From the NCBI RefSeq assembly GCF_001439635.1, contig NZ_LMBZ01000032.1, positions 1 to 34,591 on the forward strand: a DNA stretch of 34,591 nt, given 5' to 3'. Below, piece after piece: positions 15,956-23,859 of the stretch (within the stretch, counting starts at the first letter, position 1; each line of letters begins with the position of its first letter). Source of the DNA: Solibacillus cecembensis. Its GTDB lineage: Bacteria; Bacillota; Bacilli; Bacillales_A; Planococcaceae. The notes beneath the pieces were generated by a model. That model had not been told where the DNA came from. It did not search any database and saw nothing but the letters and a program-made list of their open reading frames with translations. The translations under genes were made by a program, and so were the position numbers.

Positions 15956-16142
15956 CTTGATTCAGCAGATGTCCCCTACTTCTATTAAGTTGGGGATGAA
16001 TGCTAAATATGCAATTCTATTAGGGGTTCAACCCCAGGCTGAATCAAGTTAATGCCCCGGCGGATGTCACAGATTTTTTAGGGGAGTTTTTCGAGAGAGC
16101 TCGAAAAAAATCTGGACGCAATTACGCCGAGGCGTAATTGAT
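15954..16142 (+). repeat. Structured ~190-bp repeat, copy 1 (etfB-etfA gap)
   Basis: Part A (15954-16050) is bounded by a 13-bp inverted repeat AACTTGATTCAGC / GCTGAATCAAGTT. It contains a stem around TCCCCTACTT / AAGTTGGGGA and a small hairpin GGGGTTCAACCCC. Part B (16054-16142) begins gccccggcggatgtcac and holds hairpins TTTTTCGAG/CTCGAAAAA (16087-16108), an outer CAGATT/AATCTG, and CAATTACGC/GCGTAATTG (16119-16140). A second copy sits at 17212-17400. This copy should be transcribed within the operon. No T-run follows, so it is not an obvious terminator. Confidence 0.85.
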
Positions 16143-16186
16143 ATGGTAAACAATAATTTTACGAAGATGGTAATGGAGGGATATAC

Positions 16187-17164
16187 ATGTCAAAGAAAGT
16201 ATTAGTATTAGGTGAAGTTCGTGAAGGAAGCTTACGTAACGTTTCATTTGAGGCAATTGCTGCAGGTACACAAATTGCTGATGGTGGCGAAGTAGTAGGT
16301 CTTATCGTAGGAGATTCAGTTGCTGGGGTAGCATCTGAATTAGTTGAGTACGGTGCAAACCGTGTTGTAACAGTGGAACATCCACATTTAAAAACATATA
16401 CTTCTGATGGGTATAGCCAAGCCATTTTAGCGGTTATTGAGCAAGAAAAACCAGATGCTATTGTATTTGGTCATACATCTTTAGGTAAAGATTTATCACC
16501 TAAAATTGCATCTCGCTTAAATGCTGGTTTAGTATCAGATGTAACAGAAATTCAAGGTGCTGGAGACGATGTTGTGTTCATTCGTCCTATCTATTCTGGA
16601 AAAGCTTTCGAAAAAGTGAAGGTAAAAGAAGGCGTTATTTTCGCAACAATTCGTCCAAATAACATCGCACCACTTGCAAAAGCAGCAGGTCGCGCGGGTG
16701 ATGTATCTTCAGTGTCGGTGGACATTACAAATTTACGTACAATCATTAAAGAAGTTGTTCGTAAATCCACGGAAGGCGTCGATTTATCTGAGGCAAAAGT
16801 AGTTGTAGCAGGAGGGCGTGGTGTAAAATCTGAAGACGGCTTCGCACCATTATATGAGCTTGCTAAATTACTAGGAGGTGCGGTTGGTGCATCTCGTGGT
16901 GCATGTGATGCAGATTACTGTGACTACTCATTACAAATTGGACAAACTGGTAAAGTGGTAACACCAGACCTTTATATCGCAGCAGGTATTTCGGGGGCAA
17001 TCCAACATGTAGCAGGGATGTCGAACTCGAAAGTAATTGTTGCAATTAACAAAGATCCAGAAGCGAATATTTTCAAAATAGCAGACTACGGAATTGTGGG
17101 CGATTTATTCGAAGTGATTCCGATGCTAATTGAAGAGTTTAAAGCGTTAAAAGTAGGCGCATAA
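16187..17164 (+). CDS. etfA: Electron transfer flavoprotein alpha subunit
   Basis: A 325-residue FAD-carrying subunit of ETF. The C-terminal FAD domain is clear: V-A-G-G-R-G-V-K near 206, L-L-G-G-A-V-G-A-S-R-(G)-A, Q-I-G-Q-T-G-K-V-V-T-P-D-L-Y-I-A-A-G-I-S-G-A-I-Q-H and A-I-N-K-D-P-E-A-N-I-F near 285. It pairs with etfB upstream; the two are unusually far apart (231 bases) because of the inserted repeat. GGAGGG precedes the ATG. Confidence 0.95.
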   Translation: MSKKVLVLGEVREGSLRNVSFEAIAAGTQIADGGEVVGLIVGDSVAGVASELVEYGANRVVTVEHPHLKTYTSDGYSQAILAVIEQEKPDAIVFGHTSLGKDLSPKIASRLNAGLVSDVTEIQGAGDDVVFIRPIYSGKAFEKVKVKEGVIFATIRPNNIAPLAKAAGRAGDVSSVSVDITNLRTIIKEVVRKSTEGVDLSEAKVVVAGGRGVKSEDGFAPLYELAKLLGGAVGASRGACDADYCDYSLQIGQTGKVVTPDLYIAAGISGAIQHVAGMSNSKVIVAINKDPEANIFKIADYGIVGDLFEVIPMLIEEFKALKVGA

Positions 17165-17169
17165 TAACG

Positions 17170-17209
17170 ACAGCTTCCTCACCTTATTATGAGGGAGCTG
17201 TTATTTTTT
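17170..17209 (+). terminator. Intrinsic terminator after etfA
   Basis: ACAGCTTCCTCA (17170-17181) pairs with TGAGGGAGCTGT (17190-17201), one G-U pair, followed by TATTTTTTC. It ends the fad-etf transcript before the second repeat copy. Confidence 0.9.
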
Positions 17210-17211
17210 CT

Positions 17212-17400
17212 ACTTGATTCAGCATTCATTCCCTACTTCTATAAGTAGGGGATGAATGCCAAATATGCAATTCTATTCAGTGGAGGTTCAAACCCCGGCT
17301 GAATCAAGTTAAGCCCCGGCGGATGTCACAGATTTTTAAGGGGAGCTTTTCGAGCGAGCTCGAAAAAATCTGGACGCAATTACGCCGAGGCGTAATTGAT
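17212..17400 (+). repeat. Structured ~190-bp repeat, copy 2 (etfA-trxA gap)
   Basis: The same order of elements as copy 1: inverted ends ACTTGATTCAGC (17212-17223) / GCTGAATCAAGT (17298-17309), then gccccggcggatgtcac, the TTTTCGAG/CTCGAAAA hairpin and CAATTACGC/GCGTAATTG (17377-17398). Inside part A the stem ATTCATTCCCTACTT (17224-17238) / AAGTAGGGGATGAAT (17243-17257) is nearly perfect over 15 bp, better than in copy 1. Differences between the copies fall mostly in loops and spacers, and small indels break any common reading frame. Confidence 0.85.
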
Positions 17401-17468
17401 TTGACCAGGGAGTTTTTTACGTAAATATACCTCCCCGAGCATATTATTTTTAGCCAATTGGCAAATCA

Positions 17469-17477
17469 TGCTATACT
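17469..17477 (+). promoter_or_regulatory. Extended -10 promoter of trxA
   Basis: TG-C-TATACT at 17469-17477 is an extended -10 element; a weak TTAGCC lies 16 bases further upstream. It is about 35 bases before the trxA start and downstream of the repeat copy. Confidence 0.45.
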
Positions 17478-17511
17478 ACAGACAGATGTTAGATAAGGAG
17501 GCTATTTAATT

Positions 17512-17826
17512 ATGGCAATTGTACACGGTACAGATCAAACTTTTGGGCAAGAAATTTCAAATGGTGTCGTTTTAGTAGACTTTTGGGCTGCATGGTGTGG
17601 TCCATGTAAAATGATCGCTCCAGTTCTTGAAGAGCTAGATACAGAAATCGGTAACGATGTGAAAATCGTGAAGGTAGATGTTGATAACAACCAAGGAACA
17701 GCGGCTGAATACCAAATCATGTCGATTCCATCATTATTATTATTCGTTGATGGCGAGCTAAAAGCAAAAACTGCTGGCTTCATGCCAAAAGAAGCGTTAA
17801 TCGATTTCATTAACGACAACAAATAA
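17512..17826 (+). CDS. trxA: Thioredoxin
   Basis: A 104-residue cytosolic disulfide reductase with the redox-active site W28-C29-G-P-C32 in F-W-A-A-W-C-G-P-C-K-M-I-A-P and the cis-proline region S-I-P-S-L-L-L-F. It supplies electrons to ribonucleotide reductase, peroxiredoxins and others. AAGGAGG precedes the ATG. It lies between its own promoter and terminator. The trxA-uvrC neighbourhood is as in B. subtilis. Confidence 0.97.
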   Translation: MAIVHGTDQTFGQEISNGVVLVDFWAAWCGPCKMIAPVLEELDTEIGNDVKIVKVDVDNNQGTAAEYQIMSIPSLLLFVDGELKAKTAGFMPKEALIDFINDNK

Positions 17827-17835
17827 TCCAATTCA

Positions 17836-17874
17836 AAAGGTCGTATGCCCGTAGCGGGTGTACGACCTTTTTTT
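17836..17874 (+). terminator. Intrinsic terminator after trxA
   Basis: AAAGGTCGTA (17836-17845) pairs with TACGACCTTT (17861-17870) with an inner CCCG/CGGG stem, followed by a T-run. Confidence 0.9.
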
Positions 17875-17969
17875 CGGTTGGAAACGAATAAAGCATCAGC
17901 TCTTGCCTTTCAAAATCACCTGAACTTAGGGTAAACTAAAGGGAAACGACGGAAATTTAAGGTGATGGA

Positions 17970-19763
17970 ATGAATGCAAATATTAAGGCGAAACTAGAAA
18001 TTTTACCGGGTGATCCAGGTTGTTATTTGATGAAAGATCACCAAGGGACGATTATTTATGTTGGGAAGGCCAAATCATTAAAAAATCGGGTACGTTCATA
18101 TTTTACAAGTAGCCATGATGGGAAGACCGCCCGCTTAGTAAGTGAAATTGTGGACCTCGAATATATCGTGACTTCAAGTGATTTAGAAGCGCTAATTTTA
18201 GAACTGAATTTAATTAAGCTTCATGATCCGAAATATAATATTAAACTAACGGATGATAAAACATATCCATATATAAAAATAACAAATGAAAAGTATCCGC
18301 GTATTTTAACGACACGCAAAATTAAAAAAGATAAGGCCAAATACTTCGGTCCGTATCCGAATTCGTTCGCAGCAAACGAAACAAGAAAATTATTAGACCG
18401 ACTTTACCCATTGAGGAAATGTGCCGTTATTCCGAAGCAAGTATGCCTTTATTATCATTTAGATCAATGTTTGGCACCATGTGTGAAGGAAATTGACAAT
18501 GAAGTGTATCGCGAAATGGTCGATGAAATTGCGAAGTTTTTAAATGGTGGGTATGAAGAAGTAAAACAGGATTTAGAACAAAAAATGTTAGATGCAGCTG
18601 AAAAATTAGAATTTGAACGAGCGAAAGAATATCGAGATTTAATGGCGCATATCGAAAAGATTATGCAAAAGCAAAAAATGGTGACAGGTGATTTAAGCAA
18701 TCGCGATGTATTCGGTTATGCTGTGGAAAAAGGCTGGATGTGTGTGCAAGTTTTCTTTGTACGACAAGGAAAGTTAATCGAACGAGATGTTTCCGTTTTT
18801 CCGATATACAATGAACCAGAAGAAGAGTTTTTAACATTTGTCGGGCGTTTTTATGAAGAACCAAACCATATGCTGCCAAAAGAAATTTTCATTCCTACAC
18901 AGGTGGATGGCGTTTTATTAGAAGAGCTTTTGAAGGTGAAAATTGTTATTCCTAAAAAAGGTTCGAAAAAGGAATTAGTTGATTTAGCTACGAAAAATGC
19001 AGATATTGCGATTCATGAGAAATTCCAACTAATTGAGCGGCAAGAGGAACGTACGATTGGTGCGTGTGAAGCATTAGGTGAGGCAATGAATATTCCCGTT
19101 CCGATGCGCATTGAAGCATTTGATAATAGTCATATGCACGGCACGGATCCGGTTTCAGCAATGGTTGTTTTTGTGGACGGCAAGCCACTGAAAAAAGAGT
19201 ATCGTAAATATAAAACGAAGGAAGCCGCGAAACATGATGATTACGGCGCGATGCAAGAAGTCATTCGACGTCGATACACACGTGTGTTGCGAGAAAATTT
19301 ACCGCTTCCCGATTTAATCGTTATTGATGGTGGGAAAGGGCAAATGGAAGTTGCGCGTGAAGTCATTGAAGATGAGTTAGGTCTTTATATTCCGATTGCT
19401 GGATTAGCAAAAGATGATAAGCATAATACGTCTCAATTATTATTCGGTGACCCAGTAGAGCCTATTTCACTAAAAAGAACGAGTGATGCGTTTTATTTAT
19501 TGCAGCGTATTCAAGATGAAGTACACCGTTTTGCGATTACATTTTTACGACAGCAGCGACAGGCGAATACGATTGTTTCGGCGTTGGACGGTATTGAAGG
19601 TATTGGTCCGAAGCGTAAACAACAGCTCATGAAGCATTTTGGTTCAGTGAAAAAAATACGTGAAGCATCCGTTGTCCAGTTGATTGAGGCGGGCATATCA
19701 CAGAAACTTGCTGAAACGATTCATCACCATTTTCAGGAACAATCATTGAAAAAGGATTTATAG
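17970..19763 (+). CDS. uvrC: UvrABC excinuclease subunit C
   Basis: A 597-residue nuclease of nucleotide excision repair, making both incisions around UvrB-bound damage. The N-terminal GIY-YIG domain shows G17-C-Y-L-M and I-Y-V-G-K-A-K (29-35). The UVR/UvrB-binding helix pair is around 200-235 (K-L-E-F-E-R-A-K-E-Y-R-D). The RNase H-like endonuclease domain carries E-A-F-D-N-S-H and V-I-D-G-G-K-G-Q. Tandem helix-hairpin-helix motifs close the protein (G-I-E-G-I-G-P-K-R-K). Length equals B. subtilis UvrC. AAGGTGATGG precedes the ATG. Its last codons overlap a promoter for the lysine riboswitch. Confidence 0.97.
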   Translation: MNANIKAKLEILPGDPGCYLMKDHQGTIIYVGKAKSLKNRVRSYFTSSHDGKTARLVSEIVDLEYIVTSSDLEALILELNLIKLHDPKYNIKLTDDKTYPYIKITNEKYPRILTTRKIKKDKAKYFGPYPNSFAANETRKLLDRLYPLRKCAVIPKQVCLYYHLDQCLAPCVKEIDNEVYREMVDEIAKFLNGGYEEVKQDLEQKMLDAAEKLEFERAKEYRDLMAHIEKIMQKQKMVTGDLSNRDVFGYAVEKGWMCVQVFFVRQGKLIERDVSVFPIYNEPEEEFLTFVGRFYEEPNHMLPKEIFIPTQVDGVLLEELLKVKIVIPKKGSKKELVDLATKNADIAIHEKFQLIERQEERTIGACEALGEAMNIPVPMRIEAFDNSHMHGTDPVSAMVVFVDGKPLKKEYRKYKTKEAAKHDDYGAMQEVIRRRYTRVLRENLPLPDLIVIDGGKGQMEVAREVIEDELGLYIPIAGLAKDDKHNTSQLLFGDPVEPISLKRTSDAFYLLQRIQDEVHRFAITFLRQQRQANTIVSALDGIEGIGPKRKQQLMKHFGSVKKIREASVVQLIEAGISQKLAETIHHHFQEQSLKKDL

Positions 19764-19774
19764 TGTGCTAGAGT
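19746..19774 (+). promoter_or_regulatory. Promoter driving the lysine riboswitch transcript
   Basis: TTGAAA (19746-19751), 17-base spacer, TAGAGT (19769-19774). The -35 lies inside the last uvrC codons. Transcription would begin near 19781, about 18 bases before the aptamer. Confidence 0.45.
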
Positions 19775-19798
19775 GAAACATAATTGAATAATTCAATC

Positions 19799-19964
19799 GA
19801 TAGAGGCGCAGTAGTCAAAAGTAAGATGCATGAGGAAGGACAATTCCGTTGAATGCATTTGAAAGGGGAAACTGCCGAAGTGAATTGTGTATTGTTCGCA
19901 CAAATTGCTGGTTTTGCATTTAAGAGATGTAAAATTGTCAGAGCGCATGTTCTGGAGAGCTATC
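19799..19964 (+). promoter_or_regulatory. Lysine riboswitch (L box) aptamer
   Basis: P1 is GATAG (19799-19803) with CTATC (19960-19964). Between them are the invariant L-box segments: agaggcgcagtagtc, the GAGGAAGGACA...TTCCGTTG arm, AGGGGAAACTGCCGAAG, the kissing-loop arm with TGCTGGTTTTGC, and TGTCAGAGCGCATGTTCTGGAGAGC (quoted here in pieces, as read across 19937-19960). Lysine binding closes P1 and favours the downstream terminator. In B. subtilis the same element, at the same genomic place, controls lysC. Confidence 0.93.
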
Positions 19965-20002
19965 CAAAGAGCACATCTAACTTTTATTATTTGTCTTGAC
20001 GG

Positions 20003-20037
20003 CGACTTTCCCTATACGTGGAAGGTCGTTTTTTTTT
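20003..20037 (+). terminator. Riboswitch-controlled terminator
   Basis: CGACTTTCC (20003-20011) pairs with GGAAGGTCG (20020-20028), one G-U pair, followed by nine T. Placed 38 bases after the aptamer, it is the expression platform that stops transcription when lysine is abundant. Confidence 0.88.
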
Positions 20038-20095
20038 CGTGTATGACAAAACTGAAATTTTGTTTTTGAGTGCTAATATAAAGGGGTTGCAAACA

Positions 20096-20575
20096 ATGGG
20101 GAATAATTTAACGGTGCGCGAGGTATTTTATGAAGCGGATGTCATTCGACTAACAATTGGCTATGATTTTTATGAAACAGCATCACTTTCGGAAGTATTT
20201 AGTATTTTAGCAGAAAATAATATCAATGTGGATATGATTGTGCAGTCGGTAATGGATGGTGTCAAACCAACCGTGTCATTTACAATTACGAAGGAGAAAT
20301 TTGCTGAAAGCTTACGAATATTGGAGTCGAGTAAAGTTGCTTTAGGTTTTCGATTTGCTGATTTTGAAGTAGGGTTGGCTAAAATTTCGATTACGGGATC
20401 AGGTATGATTTTTGGTCCAGGCGTAGCAGCACGAATCTTTGCGCGGTTAGGGAAGGGGCATATTCCTGTTAAAATGGTCAGTGCATCGGAAGTTAAAGTA
20501 TCGGTTATTGTGCCACAAGACGAGATGATGCAAGCAGCTAATATGTTGCATGACGAGTTTGCCTTAATTCAGTAA
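20096..20575 (+). CDS. Stand-alone ACT-domain protein equal to the LysC beta (regulatory) subunit
   Basis: A 159-residue protein with two ACT modules of the aspartokinase type: S-E-V-F-S-I-L-A-E-N-N-I-N-V-D-M-I-V-Q and S-I-T-G-S-G-M-I-F-G-P-G-V-A-A-R-I-F, then I-P-V-K-M-V-S-A-S-E-V-K-V-S-V-I-V-P. B. subtilis aspartokinase II makes a beta subunit of similar size (163 residues) from an internal start inside lysC. Here the catalytic kinase part is absent: only 58 bases lie between the riboswitch terminator and this ATG. AAGGGG is nine bases before the ATG, and the frame is intact. It may regulate another aspartokinase in trans, or be a remnant kept with its riboswitch. Confidence 0.8.
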   Translation: MGNNLTVREVFYEADVIRLTIGYDFYETASLSEVFSILAENNINVDMIVQSVMDGVKPTVSFTITKEKFAESLRILESSKVALGFRFADFEVGLAKISITGSGMIFGPGVAARIFARLGKGHIPVKMVSASEVKVSVIVPQDEMMQAANMLHDEFALIQ

Positions 20576-20635
20576 AATCATTCATTTCTATAAAAAGGCG
20601 AGGTGCGTACGGATTGTAGGCTTCCTAAATGAATA

Positions 20636-20674
20636 AAAGCCTCAAGCTACTTTCTAAAGTAGCTTGAAGCTTTA
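20636..20674. terminator. Bidirectional intrinsic terminator
   Basis: TCAAGCTACTTT (20642-20653) pairs with AAAGTAGCTTGA (20656-20667), extended by AAGC/GCTT, with T-rich tails on both sides. It separates the ACT gene from convergent yslB. Confidence 0.8.
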
Positions 20675-20692
20675 TCAATAGATGGTGAATAA

Positions 20693-21112
20693 TTAACTGG
20701 TTGGCTCTTTTAAATCCCATTTTAAAGTGAATTTAACATAATTGTGCTTCACATTTTTTTCCTCGTAACATTCCGTTAAATAGCCAAACGTTTTTTGTTT
20801 TTGCTCTGCTAGAAATCCAGCTTCTAATCGAAAACAGCGCTGCTCGATATTGAGAGTGTCAGGATCTTCGGTAGTGAGTATGTAATGTATCTCATCTTTC
20901 AGCTCTTTTTCTAAAGTGAGTTGTCCCCAACCCGCCTCCATGAAAAATGATGATGCTTCTTCCATTGAAAATAATGGGAATTGACGAGCGACTTCTTTAC
21001 CACCCCAATAAAGGACATCTGCTTCATGTTTTCCTAAAATGGATGAAAGTAAATGATCGCGAACGATTTCATAGCCAAAAGTTGGAATCGTTTTCATTTT
21101 ATGCGGTTCCAT
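20693..21112 (-). CDS. yslB: YslB-family protein (DUF2507)
   Basis: A 139-residue soluble protein. Features of the family are I-P-T-F-G-Y-E-I-V-R-D-H-L-L near the start, D-V-L-Y-W-G-G-K-E-V-A-R, and the central C-F-R-L-E-A-G-F-L-A-E-Q. It belongs to the 4-vinyl-reductase-like/V4R-type small domains; function is not established. AAAGAGG precedes the ATG. Its position beside sdhC and the lysC locus matches B. subtilis. Confidence 0.85.
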   Translation of the reverse strand: MEPHKMKTIPTFGYEIVRDHLLSSILGKHEADVLYWGGKEVARQFPLFSMEEASSFFMEAGWGQLTLEKELKDEIHYILTTEDPDTLNIEQRCFRLEAGFLAEQKQKTFGYLTECYEEKNVKHNYVKFTLKWDLKEPTS

Positions 21113-21246
21113 TGAAAAAAACCTCTTTCCTAAATTTTCTTGTAATTTAATTCGATATATAGAAAGTCGAACTATAAGTAGAATAATAGTGACTTTAAAC
21201 AGCGTAATACCGTCTTTAAAAGGGGTATGAAATGTTCGATGTTATC

Positions 21247-21275
21247 TTGACGCTAGTATCTGTGGAGAGTACAAT
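21247..21275 (+). promoter_or_regulatory. Promoter of the sdhCAB operon
   Basis: TTGACG (21247-21252), 17-base spacer, TACAAT (21270-21275). It gives a leader of about 100 bases before the TTG start of sdhC. The rest of 21113-21384 shows no other clear element. Confidence 0.65.
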
Positions 21276-21384
21276 GGACATGTCATAATATTGTACCATG
21301 ATGAGATACGCAGTCAATAATCAACATTTACAAAATGGTGACTTTATAGATGCGAATTTCAAGTACTTAAGGGGGGTAACAGTT

Positions 21385-21999
21385 TTGTCGAAAGATCGTG
21401 AATTTTTATGGCGCCGCTTACATTCGTTATTAGGTGTAGTTCCAGTAGGATTGTTCTTGGCGTTCCACTTATCTTTAAACTTCACTGCTGTAGGCGGTGA
21501 AGAGTCTTACAATACCGCAACAGGAATGATGGAATTAGTTCCGCATTCATTATTGTTAGCAATGGAATGGATTATTATCTATATTCCACTTATGTTCCAT
21601 GCATTCTACGGAGTGTATATTGCATTTACTGCTACGAACAACGTAAAACGCTTCAGCACATTCCGTAACTGGATGTTCGCATTACAACGCTTTACAGGTA
21701 TATTCCTTGTAATCTTTATTGCATGGCATATTTTCCAAACACGTGTTCAAAAAGCGTTCGGTGAAGAAGTTAACTTTGATATGATGGCTGAAATCGTAGC
21801 GAATCCAGTAATGTTAGGATTCTACATCGTAGGTATCTTATCTGCAACTTTCCACTTAGCGAACGGCTTATGGTCATTCCTAGTAAGCTGGGGTATTACG
21901 CAATCTAAAAAGTCTCAACAAATCGCAACTTATATTACATTATTAGTATTTGTAATTTTAAGTATTATGGGTGTTGCGGCAATCTTAGCATTCGTTTAA
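21385..21999 (+). CDS. sdhC: Succinate dehydrogenase cytochrome b558 subunit
   Basis: A 204-residue membrane anchor carrying two b hemes in the five-helix Bacillus type of complex II; it passes electrons from SdhB to menaquinone. Histidines at helix positions (R-R-L-H-S-L-L, L-A-F-H-L-S-L, M-F-H-A-F-Y, I-A-W-H-I-F and T-F-H-L-A-N-G-L-W) include the expected axial heme ligands. The start is TTG 21385, with AAGGGGGG eight bases upstream and the product matching the 202-residue B. subtilis SdhC; the frame opens earlier, at 21298, without a ribosome site. Confidence 0.93.
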   Translation: MSKDREFLWRRLHSLLGVVPVGLFLAFHLSLNFTAVGGEESYNTATGMMELVPHSLLLAMEWIIIYIPLMFHAFYGVYIAFTATNNVKRFSTFRNWMFALQRFTGIFLVIFIAWHIFQTRVQKAFGEEVNFDMMAEIVANPVMLGFYIVGILSATFHLANGLWSFLVSWGITQSKKSQQIATYITLLVFVILSIMGVAAILAFV

Positions 22000-22098
22000 T
22001 TTTTCAAACTGTAACACTGATACAAAGTAAGAAATTGATGATGAATGAATTGTGAGTAAAAGTAATTAGCAATTATATATGAGGAGTGAGAAATAATC

Positions 22099-23844
22099 AT
22101 GGCGAAAAGTAAAATCATCGTCGTTGGCGGCGGTCTTGCTGGCTTAATGGCTACGATTAAAGCAGCTGAAGAAGGCACAGCAGTTGAATTATTCTCGTTA
22201 GTTCCTGTTAAACGTTCACACTCTGTATGTGCACAAGGCGGAATTAATGGCGCAGTAAATACAAAAGGTGAAGGGGATTCTCCATGGATCCACTTTGACG
22301 ATACAGTATACGGTGGGGATTTCTTAGCAAACCAACCACCAGTTAAGGGTATGTGTGATGCAGCCCCTGGAATTATCCACTTAATGGATCGTATGGGTGT
22401 AATGTTCAACCGTACGCCAGAAGGATTACTTGATTTCCGTCGTTTCGGTGGTACATTAATGCACCGTACAGCATTCTCAGGTGCAACTACGGGTCAACAA
22501 TTATTATACGCACTAGATGAGCAAGTTCGTGCACACGAAGTAGCTGGTTTAGTTACAAAATTCGAACACTGGGAATTCCTTGGTGCGGTTCTGGATGACG
22601 AAGGCGTATGCCGCGGTATCGTAGGACAAGACTTACGCACTGAAGAAATTAAATCATTCCGTTCTGATGCTGTGATTATGGCAACAGGTGGTCCTGGTAT
22701 TATCTTTGGTAAAACAACGAACTCTGTTATCAATACAGGTTCTGCGGCATCAATTGTTTATCAACAAGGTGCTACATATTCAAACGGTGAAATGATTCAA
22801 ATTCACCCAACAGCGATTCCTGGAGACGACAAAAACCGTCTAATGTCAGAATCTGCTCGTGGTGAAGGTGGACGTGTATGGACTTATAAAGACGGTAAGC
22901 CTTGGTACTTCCTAGAAGAAAAATACCCAGCTTACGGTAACCTAGTACCACGTGATATCGCAACACGCGAAATTTTCGACGTATGTGTAAACCAAAAGCT
23001 TGGTATTAACGGCGAAAACATGGTATACCTAGATCTTTCTCATAAAGATCCACATGAATTAGACATCAAATTAGGTGGTATTATCGAAATCTACGAAAAA
23101 TTCGTAGGGGATGACCCACGTAAATTACCAATGAAAATTTTCCCAGCAGTTCACTACTCAATGGGTGGATTATGGGTTGACTATGACCAAATGACTGAAA
23201 TTCCAGGCTTATTTGCTGCAGGTGAATGTGATTTCTCACAACACGGAGCAAACCGCTTAGGAGCGAACTCATTATTATCTGCTATTTATGGTGGTATGAT
23301 TGCTGGTCCAAACGCAGTAGCATACGCAAAATCGCTTAAAAAGCACGCAGAAGACTTACCAGAAGATATTTTCACAGCTCGTGAAGAGGAAGAAAAAGCG
23401 AAATGGGAAGCAATCCTTTCTATGGATGGCACAGAAAACGCTTACTTACTACACAAAGAGCTTGGTGAATGGATGACTGACAATATGACGGTAGTACGTC
23501 ATAATGACCGTCTAGAAAAAACATATGATAAATTAAATGAATTGCTAGAGCGTTGGGAAAAAATTAACATCAATGACACACAAAAATGGTCAAACCAAGG
23601 TGCTCACTTTACGCGTCAGTTAAAAAATATGTTATACCTAGCTAAAGTAATGACAAAGGGTGCATTATTACGTGATGAATCTCGTGGTGCTCACTATAAA
23701 CCAGATTTCCCAGAACGTGATGATGAGAAATTCTTAAAAACGACAATGGCGAAGTTCGATCCAGCAACTGGTGAACCAATTATTACCTATGGAGAAGTCG
23801 ACGTTTCGTTAATTCCACCACGTAAACGTGACTACTCGGCCTAA
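22099..23844 (+). CDS. sdhA: Succinate dehydrogenase flavoprotein subunit
   Basis: A 581-residue catalytic subunit oxidising succinate to fumarate in the TCA cycle. It has the N-terminal dinucleotide-binding V-V-G-G-G-L-A-G-L; H41 in R-S-H-S-V-C-A-Q-G-G-I-N-G-A is the covalent FAD attachment site. The catalytic region S-E-S-A-R-G-E-G-G-R and the late H-Y-S-M-G-G and R-L-G-A-N-S-L-L-S-A motifs are present. GAGGAG precedes the ATG. Second gene of sdhCAB. Confidence 0.97.
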   Translation: MAKSKIIVVGGGLAGLMATIKAAEEGTAVELFSLVPVKRSHSVCAQGGINGAVNTKGEGDSPWIHFDDTVYGGDFLANQPPVKGMCDAAPGIIHLMDRMGVMFNRTPEGLLDFRRFGGTLMHRTAFSGATTGQQLLYALDEQVRAHEVAGLVTKFEHWEFLGAVLDDEGVCRGIVGQDLRTEEIKSFRSDAVIMATGGPGIIFGKTTNSVINTGSAASIVYQQGATYSNGEMIQIHPTAIPGDDKNRLMSESARGEGGRVWTYKDGKPWYFLEEKYPAYGNLVPRDIATREIFDVCVNQKLGINGENMVYLDLSHKDPHELDIKLGGIIEIYEKFVGDDPRKLPMKIFPAVHYSMGGLWVDYDQMTEIPGLFAAGECDFSQHGANRLGANSLLSAIYGGMIAGPNAVAYAKSLKKHAEDLPEDIFTAREEEEKAKWEAILSMDGTENAYLLHKELGEWMTDNMTVVRHNDRLEKTYDKLNELLERWEKININDTQKWSNQGAHFTRQLKNMLYLAKVMTKGALLRDESRGAHYKPDFPERDDEKFLKTTMAKFDPATGEPIITYGEVDVSLIPPRKRDYSA

Positions 23845-23859
23845 GGGGGGAAATAAACA

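Noticed and set aside
16021..16050. A tRNA-like T arm (GGGGTTCAACCCC) and matching end arms in the repeat near etfA
   Set aside because: The loop in copy 1 is five bases, the stem in copy 2 does not pair as a T arm, and there is no anticodon arm; the likeness is superficial.
16062..16137. An open frame through part B of repeat copy 1 (A-D-V-T-D-F-L-G-E-F-F ...)
   Set aside because: Copy 2 has an indel and a stop in the same place while the hairpin arms are kept, so it is not protein coding.
19887..20069. A 60-codon frame through the riboswitch
   Set aside because: It lies entirely inside the aptamer and terminator, which explain the sequence.
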